DNA of 64,000 nucleotides from Melampsora larici-populina 98AG31 (lineage: Eukaryota > Basidiomycota > Pucciniomycetes > Pucciniales > Melampsoraceae). Positions 46,901 through 60,900 of this stretch are shown piece after piece. The translations under genes and the position numbers were made by a program. The notes beneath the pieces were generated by a model. The model did no database searches, was not told where the DNA came from, and saw nothing but the letters and a program-made list of their open reading frames with translations. The stretch is from positions 241,064-305,063 of the forward strand of contig NW_006768823.1 in assembly GCF_000204055.1 (NCBI RefSeq), given 5' to 3'. Each line of letters begins with the position of its first letter. Positions within the stretch are counted from its first letter, which is position 1.

Positions 46901-49900
46901 TACTGAATTTTCGGGTAAGCTGGATTCGGCCAATCCACTTGACGAATCTGCTCTCGTTTGTGGTTTGGCGATGTGATTCTCGATTGAAGTCCAGCGTTTG
47001 TTCGCTACCGGTGGCTGCTTCGAAGTCGAGGGCTTGGCCCCAAGGGCACCTCCACTTGACGGTGTAGTAGATTGCGAGAGTATGTCGAGAAGCGAGAGCC
47101 GTTTGTTTGTTGCAGAAATGGGTAGGTATTCATTGGCCACACCTTCGATGGATTCCTCATCAGTATCGCCTATCAATGGCGATCGCGCCACCAAACGACC
47201 AGATTGGGCAGGGGCGGAAAGATTTGATTGTGGTGAGATGATACCATGGGAGACGGTCCCTTCGGCTATGGTAGGGATCTGGTTCTGTTTACGCTGCCTG
47301 ATCATTTCAACTAGATCAGTTTCAGGTTGTGCATCTCCCTGCGATTGGTCAGACTGAATGGCTACTTCGTCTGGCATCCTCTTGTCATCGAGTAGTGGCA
47401 AAGGACAAGGATTGGTCAGGTCTCCGGTGGGCAGTCGCTCGACGCGGTCAGTGTTGGTAGAGTGAGACGATGTCGATTGATAACCTTCGTGCCGAGTGGA
47501 GACCCCATCATCCTGCGAGTTGAGCTGCGATAGAGAGACAGCAGGTTGTAGCTGGGAGGGACTATCCACAAGATCGGTTTCGCGTTCAAGCCCCAGTCCA
47601 ACTTCGGCTCTGATAGGCTGCAGGGCTGGTGACTCGACACTTCCTTCCTGATAGACTAATGATGGTGGTATCAACAGTTTGTTTTTCTGTGAGCGGTTGA
47701 CGGATGAGAGGAATGAGGGTAGGCCAGAAGTGATACGTTTAGAATCAGGTGAGTGCATGCCATGCTTGGTGGTGTTTCGCTGGTGATTGACATCTGGTAA
47801 TCGAGCGCCGACGGTACTACTCCTTCGTAAGGAGACAGGAGACGTTGTTGGGCTGACTCGATCAACAGGAAGATAGTCGCCAGGCTGTAAAGAATGCGAT
47901 TTCGCCATATGAGACTCGTGACTTGCCCCATTACCGTAAGGAGGTGGAGGAGAGATGATAGAAGGGTGATGAGGCAAGTCATTTGTTCGAATGTTATTCG
48001 CTTTCCCTTTGCCTTTCGAGGCAACAGATTGCGAATCGGATCTATTTGGTTTGGCTAACCAAACATAATCATCTTTATCTTCCAGATCTTGCATTTTCTT
48101 AGCTATGATCGCACGAATGCCATCTAACGCATATACTAGATGCAAGAAAACGTTTACAATACTTGAGCTGGCAGAAATCACAAACCGGTATGAATGATGA
48201 ACTTACCCCTCAAGTGGTCATTTCGACCAGCGATAGCCAACAAGATATTACTCCTGACTTCCAAAACTTTTAGACTCTTGAATCGAGTCTTCTTGATCAA
48301 AGTCATCGGTTTGACTGTTCCGTATCCGTTCATACCATCTCCACATCGAGACTGAACCAGATGAGGTAAGGGAACAAAATCTAAACCATGATTGGTGCCA
48401 ATAAGGAGGTATTTGTTATCCAATATCGCACCGCACAATGGATGTGCGTTTCTAGTGATAGGTAGAAAAGGTGTTAAAGGCGTCAGCTTAAGCCCGATCG
48501 ACTTCAAATTATGAGGAGTTGCCAGGGAGGAAGTAGAGTTTGTCAGATTTTGCGGTCTCGCTGTGGGACAAAATGTGATACAGTTAGTTTATTGCAGTTG
48601 TAATAATCTACAAGTACCAAAACACATACCTGTAGCGCTGTCACTATATGATCGGCTTAATCTACGACTATGCGAGTTAGTCGAACCATCAGGATTGATA
48701 CGAGGGGATGGATTGAGCTGAGGAGTTGTTGGTTGACTGAATGCGCCAGTTGGTTGGTTAGTTCGAAGATGATTGGGTGACAACGAGGGTCCAGGTGAGC
48801 TATTGGCTGATGACCCGTTACCCGATGCACGATGCAACAGAGTGGAGAAAAAGTTTCTTTTACCCTGTTCAAAAGCACGATACTCAGTTTCGAAATATTC
48901 AGATAAGAGAAAAGATGATACATAAAACTACATGATCCTGAACGTACAGTCTTAGTCCGACTAGGCGATCTTGCTGGCATGCTAGGCTGAGGAGGGATGG
49001 GAGTATCAAGAAGACGATTGGGCAAAGGAGTATCAGATCCTAGGGGGTCGACTGTAGACATTTGATTGATCCTTGATGAGATTCCGCGAGGATCTGTGAC
49101 ACTTAAAAAGGTTGCTTCCGCAAGAGGAGGTGGAAGTTCATCAGATGTATCATCGGGCACCAGCCATGTGTTAGGCCGTAATCTTGGAGGATTTGTATCA
49201 GTAGAAGTGTGTGAACGTCTTTTGGGACTTGCTGTGCTGTTGCTTCTGACAAGATTAGGAGGGTCAAATCGATTGGGGGAAGAAACTTCGCCGAGACTGG
49301 TGTTTTGAGAAGGTGTATCCATTACATCTCTGTTCAGGTCAGGAATACGCGGTGAAGATATTGAGGGATTCGTGATAGGTGAGTTGATCGCAGTTGTGAA
49401 TGGTTGATCAAGAAGAGAGGCAGCGGCCGAACCATGAGCACTTTGAGCGAGTCCGATAGCCACATCACGAGCAAATTGAGAAGATTCGAAATCCAACAAG
49501 CCAAGATATGGGTTATTGGAAGCATAAGCACTTGCGGAGGAGCCTTGTACGGGCGGAAGAGAAGGTGTTGAGGCAGATTGAGTGGATGCGGCTGGAAGTG
49601 AAGGTGATTTGTTCGATTGGAGGAGTGATCCAACAGAGCTACTAGAAGTAGTCTCTTTCAATTGGTGAACCGGTTGTTTGCCTTTTGATTTGATCGAGGA
49701 TTGAGCTGACGTTTCAAGGACTTCTGAAGTAGGTGATTGATGATCGGTATGTGGTTCGACTAGGTTTTCGATTTCATGTTCTGAGTCTATGTAAGGGATG
49801 TCTGTCACTGTTGACAAGATTCGCTTGTTGATAGGTCCACTCGAGACATTTGAAGGTGAAGTGGGATTGAAAGAGGCATCAAGACTAGCCATACTTGCTT

Positions 49901-50393
49901 TCCTACGCTGTGCCACTTTTTCTTCCCCCTTTCTGACACTTTCTAAGATTTTAGCTCTCCATTCTTCTGTTGGACTTATAGAATTCATAGCAGCAGTATG
50001 AATCAAGCCAGGAGGGACGGATGGAGCGGAATGCGGAGGACTTGAAGAGGCTCGATCGAAAAAAGAGGCTGAGGCACTCGCCATGACCGAGATACTTGGG
50101 ACCCTAGCCATTGGTCTCTCATCGGCACCCACAGCTTCACGACCAGTATCAGCACCCCATAGATCTTCTTCTTCATCTTCATCATCGTTGACTAACTGAG
50201 ACCAAGGAACATGAGAAGGAAGTGAACGTTGATTGAAAGGATTATCATCGACTGAAATCAAACGAGCAGTCGTCGGTCGATTCTCTTCATCAGAGTCAGG
50301 TGAATCATCATTAGGATCTTCAAGAGTACTAGCTGGATTTCTAAGACGAAGAGATTGAGGTGGACTGGTAGCTGAAAGACCAGAAGTCGTCAT
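43965..50393 (-). CDS. CNH (citron homology) domain protein with large disordered insertions
   Basis: Exons (minus): 50393-48948, 48864-48630, 48560-48207, 48135-46101, 46014-45963, 45887-45826, 45756-45717, 45647-43965; 1968 aa. The first ~570 residues are Ser/Pro-rich with an acidic patch (NDDEDEEEDLWG). The CNH propeller begins near residue 578 (NAHPLCGAILDNKYLLIGTN) and includes LKVLEVRSNILLAIAGRNDH and VYALDGIRAIIAKKM. It is interrupted by about 620 disordered residues, then resumes as YLAVLCGESSERIELFT and EFQMQGDDLVDIYLVYDESV. A second insertion of about 270 residues follows before GPPGLFLVSRG and the last blades. A polyQ tract lies near the end. CNH domains bind small GTPases or act as regulatory modules in Rho GEFs, kinases and Vps39-like proteins. 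No DH or kinase domain was found here, so the partner is unknown. Confidence 0.85.
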
Positions 50394-51772
50394 CGGATCA
50401 ATCAATCAATCAAACTGAAACTGAAAAATAAAAAAAGATCTATAAACTTCAATCCAAGATGAGTCAGCTGAAAGGAGATTTGAAGTTTACACTGAGTTGG
50501 ATTGGCTGATTTGAGAATTGATCGAACTAATGACTAAGGAGAGAGAAGCAAAGATCAGTTTGATGATGGATTAGCGAGATAGGATCAAATAGAAATGCTT
50601 ACTATGCTGCTAGAAGAATTACCAAAAGTTGATCAAATACGTTAAACCGTTGAGGATGGGTGATGATGATGATAATGATTCAAGTAAAGTACAGTTGAAA
50701 TAATTAACCAGTATTACTCTGTTCAGTTTGATTTGGTTTGGTTTTGAATTAGAATCAGTTTGGAAGAAATCGAATCGAATCAAATCAAATCAAAAGCAAT
50801 TGAAAATCAGTTTGATAAATAAAATCAATCAAGATTTTGAACCTCAACTGACTTTGACTCTTTAGCACTATATAGAAGATCGGTGAGCACTGAGTTCTTG
50901 AAAACTGTTGTTGTTGTTAATATTTGGATAATTATCTGAACCAATTTCTTTCAACTTGAAGATTTCTTTCAGGTTTAGTTTAGAAATTAGTTCATGATCT
51001 GAGAGCAATCACTGAGCGTATGATCATACACTACAAAAATTAAAATCACCAAAATATGTACACTTACCGTAAGGTGTGTATTTCGACATATTGGTAACCA
51101 AGTTACTTCCTCCTCAACTCAAACTTTCTCGTAGCTATGATTCATTGAGATCTAAATCATGATCACCAAGGGATCGATGATAATCATGTTAACGTGTTCT
51201 GTGAGAAATTGACGATTGATTTTTCAAGTTGATGTGCTATTGCGTCGAATCGATCACAAACTTCAAGATACTAGTCAAGAAAACAAGTTCATTTGGTCAT
51301 CATGCCAGAATTTCTTCCGAAACAAAAGTATCAAAAAGGTAATGGTCAAATCATTATACGATCCATTCAAACAAACACGAATCTATCAATAAGTCACAAC
51401 TATGTGATCAAACATAAAATAATTCGAAACAACAAAGCATCTTGTGCACAATCTCATATCAAGTTTCACGATGGGTATAAAACTTCAAAACAAAACCCAC
51501 ATCTTTTCAATCAAAACTACAATTCACAACCAATAAGTCACAAATGATCACGTTTAACAAAACTTAATTTAACAGAAATGATATCACGAGAAAAACTCTC
51601 AATAAACATAAGATAATCAAGCAAAAAAACATATAATAAAACAAAATAACTTTCTACTTCAAGAATATATCAAAAAGCAACACATAAGGTGGCTTGATTC
51701 AGTCAAATCAATCTTTCAGTTTAATCCCCAAACCAATTTGTTTCCATTTTTTTTTCACTCTTTTTTTATCAA
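50394..51772. other. Intergenic region between SMC6 copy 1 and the CNH gene
   Basis: Upstream of the CNH gene the sequence contains AATCAAAT/AATCGAAT-rich stretches (about 50770-50830). The rest is AT-rich and includes the 3' flank of SMC6 copy 1. No gene was recognised. Confidence 0.5.
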
Positions 51773-54700
51773 TCAACTTTTATGTTTCTTAGGATCTGCC
51801 ATTCTTACAATCTTAGTCTCAGGTCCAAACCTATGATTCACATCAATAAGAAAAATGTAAAAAAAAGAAAAAATTGATTAGAAAACAAAGCAAAACTTGA
51901 AGTTTTCTAGTCAAGTAAATTTTTATGAAAAAAGACTTCAATGACTCACATAGTATATGGTAGTTCTTGTGGTGTGACAAACATATATTGGACTTCATGA
52001 GCTTCTTTAGCAGATTGAACCTGAAAAAAAAAGAAAACAAACCCATCAAAAGTTAATAAAAATAATCAATTAAAGAAAAAAGAAAGAGCAAAGTCGGTTT
52101 TTTTTCACAATTTCTACAATCAAAAGAATTAGTTTTTAGAAGATCTTACCATCATATCAACTGCCACTCTACGATGTTGTGGATCCATAAAGACATCAAA
52201 TTCATCTAAACAACGAATTGGACAATTGACTGCATCCCAAAGTGTCAACAGTAATGAAATCGTTGAAAAGGATCTTTCACCACCTGATAATCCACCTGGA
52301 TCTCTTAACTTAGCCTAAGGAGTAAGAAAACTCCAAGAAGTAATTAGTTATATTTCTACTTCAAATTCAAGTTACAAAAGGTTGATCAACTTACCTGATT
52401 AAGCTGTTCTGACTGAGTATCCACCTATTGATTAAAGAAAAAGAAACGCCTCAAGGAAATGAATGATCATGATCTTAGAATGTAAAACAATCTCACAAGA
52501 AAAACTTAAACTCACATGAACTTCTAATTTTTGATGATGGTGATCAAAATTCAATTTACCAGTATACCCTCGATTATTTAAATGATTGATAAACTTCATT
52601 CTTGCACGAACCGAAATATGACAACGAAATTGAAGCCATTTGTTCTTACGTAATTTTAATGCATGTTTAAGAAGCTGAGCGACACATTTTGAGGAAAGTG
52701 GGTTCAACTTTTCAAAACTGTTGCAAGAAAATTGACGATTAGTTAAGAACATACTTACAATGATTATACCCCTTAATTCAGTATGTGCCGTGTCTGCTTT
52801 CTTCCATGCTATTGTAGCTTCTTGACAATCAGCTTGTATGGTTTCAAGACTTTTTCCTCCATACCTAATCAAAGTTTATATCATAACCAGCTCAGTGATA
52901 CATCAATTTCTTCCGATTCATTAGAAACACTCACCTTGTCTCGGTAGATTTCACAGTACTTGAGATTTTCTCTATTTCACTAATCAATTTCTTGACGGTT
53001 TTGCTACTTGGAACAACTTCCGGTGAACCACACAGCTCTATTGCTTGTTCTGTGATAGTCTGAATAAAATTCAAAGATGTCAGGAAAGATTAAATAAGGG
53101 TCTACTGAAAAGCAATGTGTCCTCACCCTGGTGTTTTGGATGGCCTCTTGATACTGTGCGTTAATCTGTTCTAGCTTTTGTTGATGTTTGAGTAATGAAG
53201 ATTTGTAGTGTGTGACTTTCGCTTTGCAGGTCATCTCCGTCTCTGTGGCCGCCAAAATTTGGGCCTATGAAACCATCAAAAGTATGAGTAGGATGATATG
53301 TAAATATACGTATAAGACGCTACCAACATGAATCGCAGCCTCTGCATCCTTCTGGGAAGCAAAGTATGCATCGATCTTTTCTTTTTCCTCCAAGATGGGT
53401 CGCATGTCATCTCGAAGTTCCTTATTCTTCCGAGTCAATTGGCCAAATTGTGCCACTGAAGTATCGATGGCCTTTTGCAGATCCTAGATACTCGATGCGA
53501 TGGATCAAAAAATCGAATCCATGAAAACCTTTCGCCATCAGGCATCACTCACATTTTTCATCGATTCCAACACAGCAAGATTAGAGGAAAAAGTCTCAGT
53601 AAGCTCGTCGTCCAACTGCGCTTTCCGAGCTTTCAGCTTCGAAATCTCGGTCATTGTGGATACTCGCTGGTGCTATGAAACATAAACAAGAGCGGTATGA
53701 TCAGTTAATTGGAAAAGACGAGTGCATGATCGTGCAAGATTGTGTAGATCACGACGTTGCGATTACTCACATTTAAGTCGGCGATTAGGTTAGACGTCTG
53801 GCTACAATCTTTCAAAGCTTGTCGGAGCGCTATCTCAGCTTGTTGTTTCTGTGCAGTCCTTTCTTGGATTTCTTCATGCTTTTGACTTTCGATTGGATCG
53901 ACGGAAATCGCACACAAAAATCAATCCTTGAGATATATACATCAATGTTGAAGCGCACTCACTTTATGTGTTCGCGAACGTCACCACTTCTTAGGCGGGG
54001 TGTGCCCTGATAAAGCGACAAAGCTGAAACTTGTTTACCTCCCGTGATTCCACCCACTCGGTATCCATCGATAGTAAAACAACGCTCGATACCCTTCCGA
54101 TCCCTGGGATGCCTGGACATGATAGGGTCTCCTTCTCGTCGGTGATTGACTAGAATAGTTCGCTCGATTTTGTCTTCATTGATCAGAACTCGCTTCACAA
54201 ATTCGTTTTTAAATTGTAGCATGCGTAATATAGTGCGGTACTGCTCGTCAGGCTCGCCGGCAGAAAAATCGAACAAATCAGGCTTGGATCGGATGATCGG
54301 GTTCCGCCTGTTGAATTATCCAAATAAAGAAGTTCTCAATGATCAAAAATTCATAAAGGACATCACTCGACTCCAAGGGCATACCATTGATGTGATTTCA
54401 AAATGTGTCGTAGTTGATTCTCGTCGTCTCGATTGGTGACCACGAATGATCCCAAAGTGCGATTCAAAACTGTCTCCAGGAGCTGAGACCAAGCTTTATC
54501 TTCGCATTGAACATATAGGCCGATGGGTCCCAATGGCTTCTCATTCCATCGACTAGCAGCAATCTGCTCCATGACATTTTTGGCATTTCGGCCAAATGCG
54601 CAAAATCTGTCCGCTTGCGCGCTGACAGCGCGGTTCAGATCATTAGAAAGTCTGTCGAGGTCGCTTTTCAATCCTTCAACTTCACCCTTGAACTTATCAC

Positions 54701-56497
54701 TGTCGGCCTTGGACTGCTGAAGGTCATCATTCAACTCGGCTATTCTTCTTTGGCCCGCGTCTATTTCACTTTCTTTCACCTTGATCTCGTTTTCGCATTC
54801 GTCACGGCGATTGATGGCGTCTTGGCGTGTTGTGGCAGTTGTGCGGGATGCTTTCGCGTTCTCTGCATCTATCTGAACTTGCTGGGTCTCCAGGTCTTTT
54901 CTAAATTTCTTGATGGCTGTATCAGAATCCCGCAAGTCGTTCTGATGATGTTTGGGAATTATTAGCTCTCCAGAGCATCAAGACTTGAAAGTATGAACCA
55001 ACTCAACATTGAGCTTCTTGAGTTCGCCATGTCGCTTCTTGAGGTCAGTCTTGAGTTCTGTACATTTCTGCTGCAGCTGATCATCGTTGGCGACTGACAT
55101 TTTGCTGTTCAAAGTGGTTATCTCTTGTTTCGCCTCTGCCAGTGCTATCTGAGAACGCGTCAAGGTGTTCAGCGTCTCGAGCTTGTACATTTTTGCAAAA
55201 ACAAACCCACCTCAGCGTTGTTCACTTCAACCTCGCACTGTGGAATGATAATCTCTTCCTCTTGAACAGCCTCTGCCAACTGTGCTTGTTGCTGATTTTC
55301 ACATCGTCATCAGTTCATGGCGTAAATTCGGTACCTTGATGACTTCGGCGCGGACATACCGCTTCTGCTTCGGAAACATAAGCCCATGCCAACTCTTTTT
55401 GAAGGCAACGCTTTTTAGATCCATCTTGAAAGGCTTGCTCCACATCCTTCATAATGGCTCTCGCACGTTTGGCTTTGTCGTGTATCAAGCTCATCGCCTG
55501 CTTCTTATTGGTCAAAATCACTTTGGCGGTGGTGATATTGTTCTCGATCTCTCCATACTCTTCAGTAAGTTGTTGAAGTTGGGTACCACGCATAAACAGC
55601 TGAAAGATACAAAAGTCAATTAAAATCCGTGAAGCTGCGAAGAAGATCTATACACACTCCATATTTGTCTTTACTGGTACTCTTAGTCAGAAAGTCTTTG
55701 GCCGCATTTTGGCTCAGCACGTTGAGGGGGTTATCGGCCTGGATCATGAAATGGTCCAAGATATCTTGCAGCTCAGACCGATGGGTACTAATCACTTTGT
55801 TGTCGCGTCCGCTCTTGATTTTGTATCCACCGCCACCGTCTTTTGTGATCGCCCTCTCGATGATGATTGCCTCGCCGTAGACATCGGGGCGGTAAGCTTC
55901 CTCACCACAGTTACTCATTTGAAGTTTTATTTCTGCGCGACTTTTATGGTGTTGAATGAAACCCTTCAAGGACGTAGCACGACTCTAAACAAAGGCATAA
56001 GAAAAATGAATGTCTCGAATATTCAAGCTGCAAAAAAATGATACGCACCGTGGTCGAGGCTTTTCCACCTAGCGCAAGCATAATCCCAGTCAAGATCGCA
56101 CTCTTGCCGCTACCATTATTACCAATGATGAAGTTGGCCTGTGGACTGAAATCCATGGATAGATAGTCGTGACACATGAAATTGAAAACTTCGAGCTGTT
56201 CGATAGCACCTGCTTTTCTAATGGCACCAGTCCTCGGAGCGCGCATGGCCATCTCTTTGGCACCTTGACGAAGCGCCTCCTCTTCTGCCTTATCGCACTC
56301 GTATTCGAACTCTGATTCTCCGTCAAGGATACCTCCGTCGAATGCATCCTCGCGCGGTTTGTCTACTCGTGCTCGTTTCTGTAAAAGTTAACAGTCGCAA
56401 GCTTCAGACCGAGTCCAAACACGAACAAATGGAGGAGGAAACTGACGCGTGACGTGGGGGATTCGTCGTCGTCCGGCGCGTGATGTTTTTTACCCAT
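51773..56497 (-). CDS. SMC6: SMC6, structural maintenance of chromosomes ATPase, copy 1
   Basis: Subunit of the SMC5/6 complex for recombination repair and chromosome segregation. Nineteen exons (minus): 56497-56447, 56378-56049, 55984-55658, 55599-55360, 55291-55211, 55148-55008, 54941-54385, 54307-53963, 53885-53771, 53672-53553, 53483-53328, 53264-53127, 53059-52935, 52864-52759, 52674-52516, 52424-52395, 52314-52150, 52020-51950, 51830-51773; 1104 aa, usual for SMC6. Walker A is GNNGSGKSAI (about 100). A coiled coil leads to the hinge (about 530-690; VSAQADRFCAFGRNA to GGITGGKQVSALSLYQGTPR) and a second coiled coil. The C-terminal head has LSGGERSFSTISLLLTLWDA and the Walker B CLDEFDVFMD. 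It ends RMADPKKHKS. The exon 8/9 junction is inferred and agrees in both copies. All key ATPase residues are present. Confidence 0.95.
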
Positions 56498-57902
56498 CTC
56501 AGGCTTTGATATCCAGAAAAAGGTATGAATAAGGGATGTGGGGTGATTCGATTTATGAGTCTTCAATTTCGCTCTGGCGGTCAGCAGATGTGAACTTGTT
56601 TGACTTGTAAGTATGGTTGTGACTAAGCTTGTGATTGTGATTATACCGCGGGGCGACCTGGGGCGAGTATATGCAGGACGAGAAGGGCGAACGAGGCGTA
56701 GAGAGGTCTACCACGAGAATGTGCCTATGCACTGTGCACCGTGCTTAACAGAAACGTTCACGCCGAATGGAGAACTTACGACAGAGCGGATTAGGAACTT
56801 TTACAGATGTCAATTGACCTAAACCCTTGATCTGAACCCCTTTGATCCCTTTCTTCAGCCGAATTGAGTTCCTCAAATTCTTACACTGAAGCTTACTCCT
56901 TTGTGCCCCCTTGTTCGTAAATTCTCAATTCGTCTAACCTAATTTTGGCCGATCCGAACAGAATGCTGAATCAATTCGTGTAATTCGTATAATTCGTTAG
57001 TTGGTCGGTTGGATCCAGTCTTAACACTCCCGAGGGAAGCGTAACCGCAGAACTGTTTCAAATGCAAGAGGAGATTCTGATGAGCAAACGATCACTTTGG
57101 TTGACTTTGTGCTAATGGAAGAAGGGCGCGGTTGAGTTACGAGTAAGATATCAAGGAGAGATTGCCAAATGGAGCCTCTGCCAAGTAGAGGACAGTCAAG
57201 CATCAGAGTGAGATCGGTGTGACGTCATGGCATTCGAGCAGAAGAGAAGCTGAACCGAGCAAATGGTGAGATGAAGCGAGGTGGTAAAGATCTGTAGTGA
57301 TCGTGTGTTTAACTTAGCAAAGTGTCTCTCTTGCTTGTTAAGTTGGCGGTTTTCTGAAATTTTAAGATTTTCTTTTTCCCAGCAGAGCCGCAACCACAGT
57401 GATCAAGGCACTTTCGGGGGTGGCCCACGTCCACTCGTGTCATCCTCCATCTGACGTTCAGCAAGGGAACGTCAGAGTGACATTTTTGAGGACTGTCAGG
57501 GGATCTCGGGTGTGGCGATGGGCTTTAGTTATGATCGGATGAATGATACACAAATGAGCTTTGATGTAAACGTCCTCAAAACCCGAAAACCCCATCTGAT
57601 CAAACCAAGACTTCAGAGCTCAGCTAAACCACCAAATTCACCAATGAGCAACAGAAAACAGATGATCACATGACGGGCTGACGAGTTCAACAAGACTTTC
57701 TTTCTCTTTCTTTGAATGAATAACAGTTTATCAACCTAGTAACATATGCGCATATAATTAATAAGACACACAGATTCAACAAAAACGTACAAAAAACTAA
57801 TTCGTGAAGTGAACAGACAAAAAACTCATATAACATGTATGTATCTAGGTTAAATAAACTTTTTTAAAATGAAACTGCTGGTCTGCTTCACGTGTTTTTC
57901 GA
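56498..57902. other. Spacer between the tandem SMC6 genes
   Basis: Holds the upstream region of copy 1 (from 56498) and the 3' flank of copy 2 (up to 57902). About 60 bases immediately upstream of the two starts are recognisably similar (56498-56560 and 62608-62670), and similarity then fades. No gene was recognised. Confidence 0.55.
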
Positions 57903-60900
57903 TCAAGCAGTTTCATCTCTTCTTATAGGATCTAACATTCTTACAATCTTAGTCTCAGGTCCGAATCTATCAAAAAGGAAAATAAAAGAACGATCAGAAT
58001 GGAATATGTCGTTCTAGTTGAGTGAATTCGAAAGAAGATAAGATACTCACGCAGTAGATCTTAAATCTTGTGGTGTAATGAATATATATTGAACTTCATG
58101 AGCTTCTTTAGCAGAATTAATCTACAAGGAGAAAAAAGACCATTGAAAGTCAAAAACCGAATCATCAAAAGACATCCAAAGCCTTGGAATGCTTTGAGGT
58201 TAGACTACTTACCATCATGTCAACTGCCACTTTACGATGTTGCATATCCATAAAGACATCAAATTCGTCCAAACAACGGATGGGACAATTGACTGCATCC
58301 CAAAGTGTTAATAGCAATGAAATCGTTGAAAAGGATCTCTCTCCACCTGATAATCCTCTTGGATCTCTTAATTTGGCCTAGCAAAATTACGAACCCAAGA
58401 TTATTTAGTTACAACTTGAAACCAACATATAAAAGGTTAATCTAGTATGCCTTACCTGTCTGAGCTCGTCAGAGTGAGTATCCACCTGTTTGTGAGTTAT
58501 TTGGAGAAAAGGAACCCAGATCGGTTCAATGATACTTGCTTTGAATCACAAGGTGTTCCAGAAGACTTAAACTCACGTGAACTTCTAATCTTTGATGGTT
58601 ATGATCAAAATTCAATTTCCCAGTATACCCTCGATTATTCAAATGGTTGATAAATTTCATCCTAGCACGAACCGAAATATGGCAACGGAATTGTAACCAT
58701 TTATTCTTACGTAGTTGAAGTGCATGTTTAAGAAGCTAAGGAATTTGGGGGATTTGGTCAACTCTTTGAGGTTTTTAAAACATCGAAGAAAATTCTTCGT
58801 TAGTCAAGACACGTACAAGAATTGTAGCTCTTAATTCACTAAGCTCTGTGTCTGCTTTCTTCCATGCTATGGTAGCTTCTTGACATTCGGCTTGAATGTT
58901 TTCAAGACTCTTGCCACCATACCTAATGAATGGTTATATTGTAAGATCAGTTTCAAGCTTAGTGATACATCACTCCCTTGGCAATTCATCACAAACACTC
59001 ACCTTGTCTCGGTAGATTTCACCGTGTTCGAGATTTTCTCTATCTCGCTAATCAATTTGTTGATACTTTTTCTAGTTGGAACAACTTCTGCCGAACCACA
59101 AAGCTCAATTGCTTGCTCTGTGATCCCCTGGATTAAAGTCAAAGATGTCAGGAAGCACTAGGAGAGAATACACTGAAAAGCATGGTGTATTCACCCTGGT
59201 CCTTTCTACGGCCTCTTGATGCTTGTCATTAATATGTTCTAGCTTGCGCTGATGTTTGGCTAATGACGATTTGTAGTGTGTCACACTCGCTCGGCAAGTC
59301 ATCGCCTTCTCCGTGGCAAGTAAAATTTGACTCTATGAAATAGATAAGAGTATGAGTAAATTATCTGTCACAAATGTGAGTGAAGCGGTACCAACATTGA
59401 TCAAATCTTGTTCACTCTTCTTAGAAGCAAAGTATTGATCGATTTTCTCTTTTTCCTCCAAGATGGGTCTCATGTTATCTTGAAGTTCTTTTTTCTTGCG
59501 AGTTAATTCCCCGAATTGTGCTACCGAGGAATCGATTTCGTTTTGCAAATCCTACACGAGATGCGATAGCTCAAAAATCGAAGACACAGAAAGCTTTGGC
59601 ATCAGGCACCACTCACAGTCTTCACCGCTTCCAACGCAGCAAGATTAGAAGAGAAAGTCTCCGCAAGCTCGTCATCTAACTGAGCTTTCCGGCCTTTCAG
59701 CTTCGAGATCATGGTTTTTGTAGATCCTTGCTGGCGCTATTCAACAAAAGCACCAGTTGTATGATTAGCTATTTCCGACCTCATCAAGCCGAGTGCATGA
59801 TCGTGTAAGATTGTCCTTGTGAGGTGGATCCTGACGTTGCGATTACTCACATTCAAGTCGGCGATGAGGTTAGACGTCTGACTACACTCTTTCAAAGCCT
59901 GTCTGAGCGCTATCTCAGCTTGTTGTTTATGTGCAGTCTTTCCTTGGATCTCTTCATTCTTTTGACTTTCGATTGGATCGATGAAAATCACACACAAAGA
60001 TCAATCCTCGAGACATATACGTCAATATTGAAGCGTACTCACTTTATGTGTTCGCGAACGTCACCACTTCTTAGGCGGGGTGTGCCCTGATAAAGCGACA
60101 AAGCTGAAACTTGTTTACCTCCCGTGATTCCACCCACTCGGTATCCATCGATAGTAAAACAACGCTCGATACCCTTCCGATCCCTGGGATGCCTGGACAT
60201 GATAGGGTCCCCTTCTCGTCGGTGATTGACTAGAATAGTTCGCTCGATTTTATCCTCATTGATCAAAACTCGCTTCACAAATTCGTCTTCGAATTGTAGC
60301 ATGCGTAATATAGTGCGGTACTGCCCGTCAGGCTCGCCGGCAGAGAAATCGAACAAATCTGGTCTGGATCGGATGATCGGGTTCCGCCTGTTGAATCATA
60401 AAAATAAGTAAGTTCTCAACGATCAAAAATTCACACCAAAGGTTATCATTCGAGTGCATACCATTGATGTGATTTCAAGATGTGTCGTAGTTGATTCTCG
60501 TCGTCTCGATTGGTGACCACGAATGATCCCAAAGTGCGATTCAAAACTGTCTCCAGGAGCTGAGACCAAGCTTTATCTTCGCATTGAACATATAGGCCGA
60601 TGGGTCCCAATGGCTTCTCATTCCATCGACTAGCAGCAATCTGCTCCATGACAATTTTGGCATTTCGGCCGAATGCGCAAAATCTGTCCGCTTGGGCGCT
60701 GACAGCGCGGTTCAGGTCGCCAGACAGATTCCCGATGTCTCTTTCTAAGCCTGCGATTTCACCCTTGAGCATATCAGTTTGAGACTTTTGCTGCTGAAGC
60801 TGATGATTCAACTCGGCAATCTTTTGTTGGCCTGCGACGATTTCATTTTCTTTCACCTTAATCTGGTCTTCGCATTCCTCGCGACGGTTGATAGCATCTT

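Noticed and set aside
46581..47357. Plus-strand open frames of 119-131 aa within the CNH gene
   Set aside because: They mirror the Ser/Pro-rich coding strand of exon 4 and have no features of their own.
56613..56822. 69-aa plus-strand frame upstream of SMC6 copy 1
   Set aside because: Mirrors the position of the small basic protein gene next to copy 2 but has no sequence resemblance to it. Considered chance.
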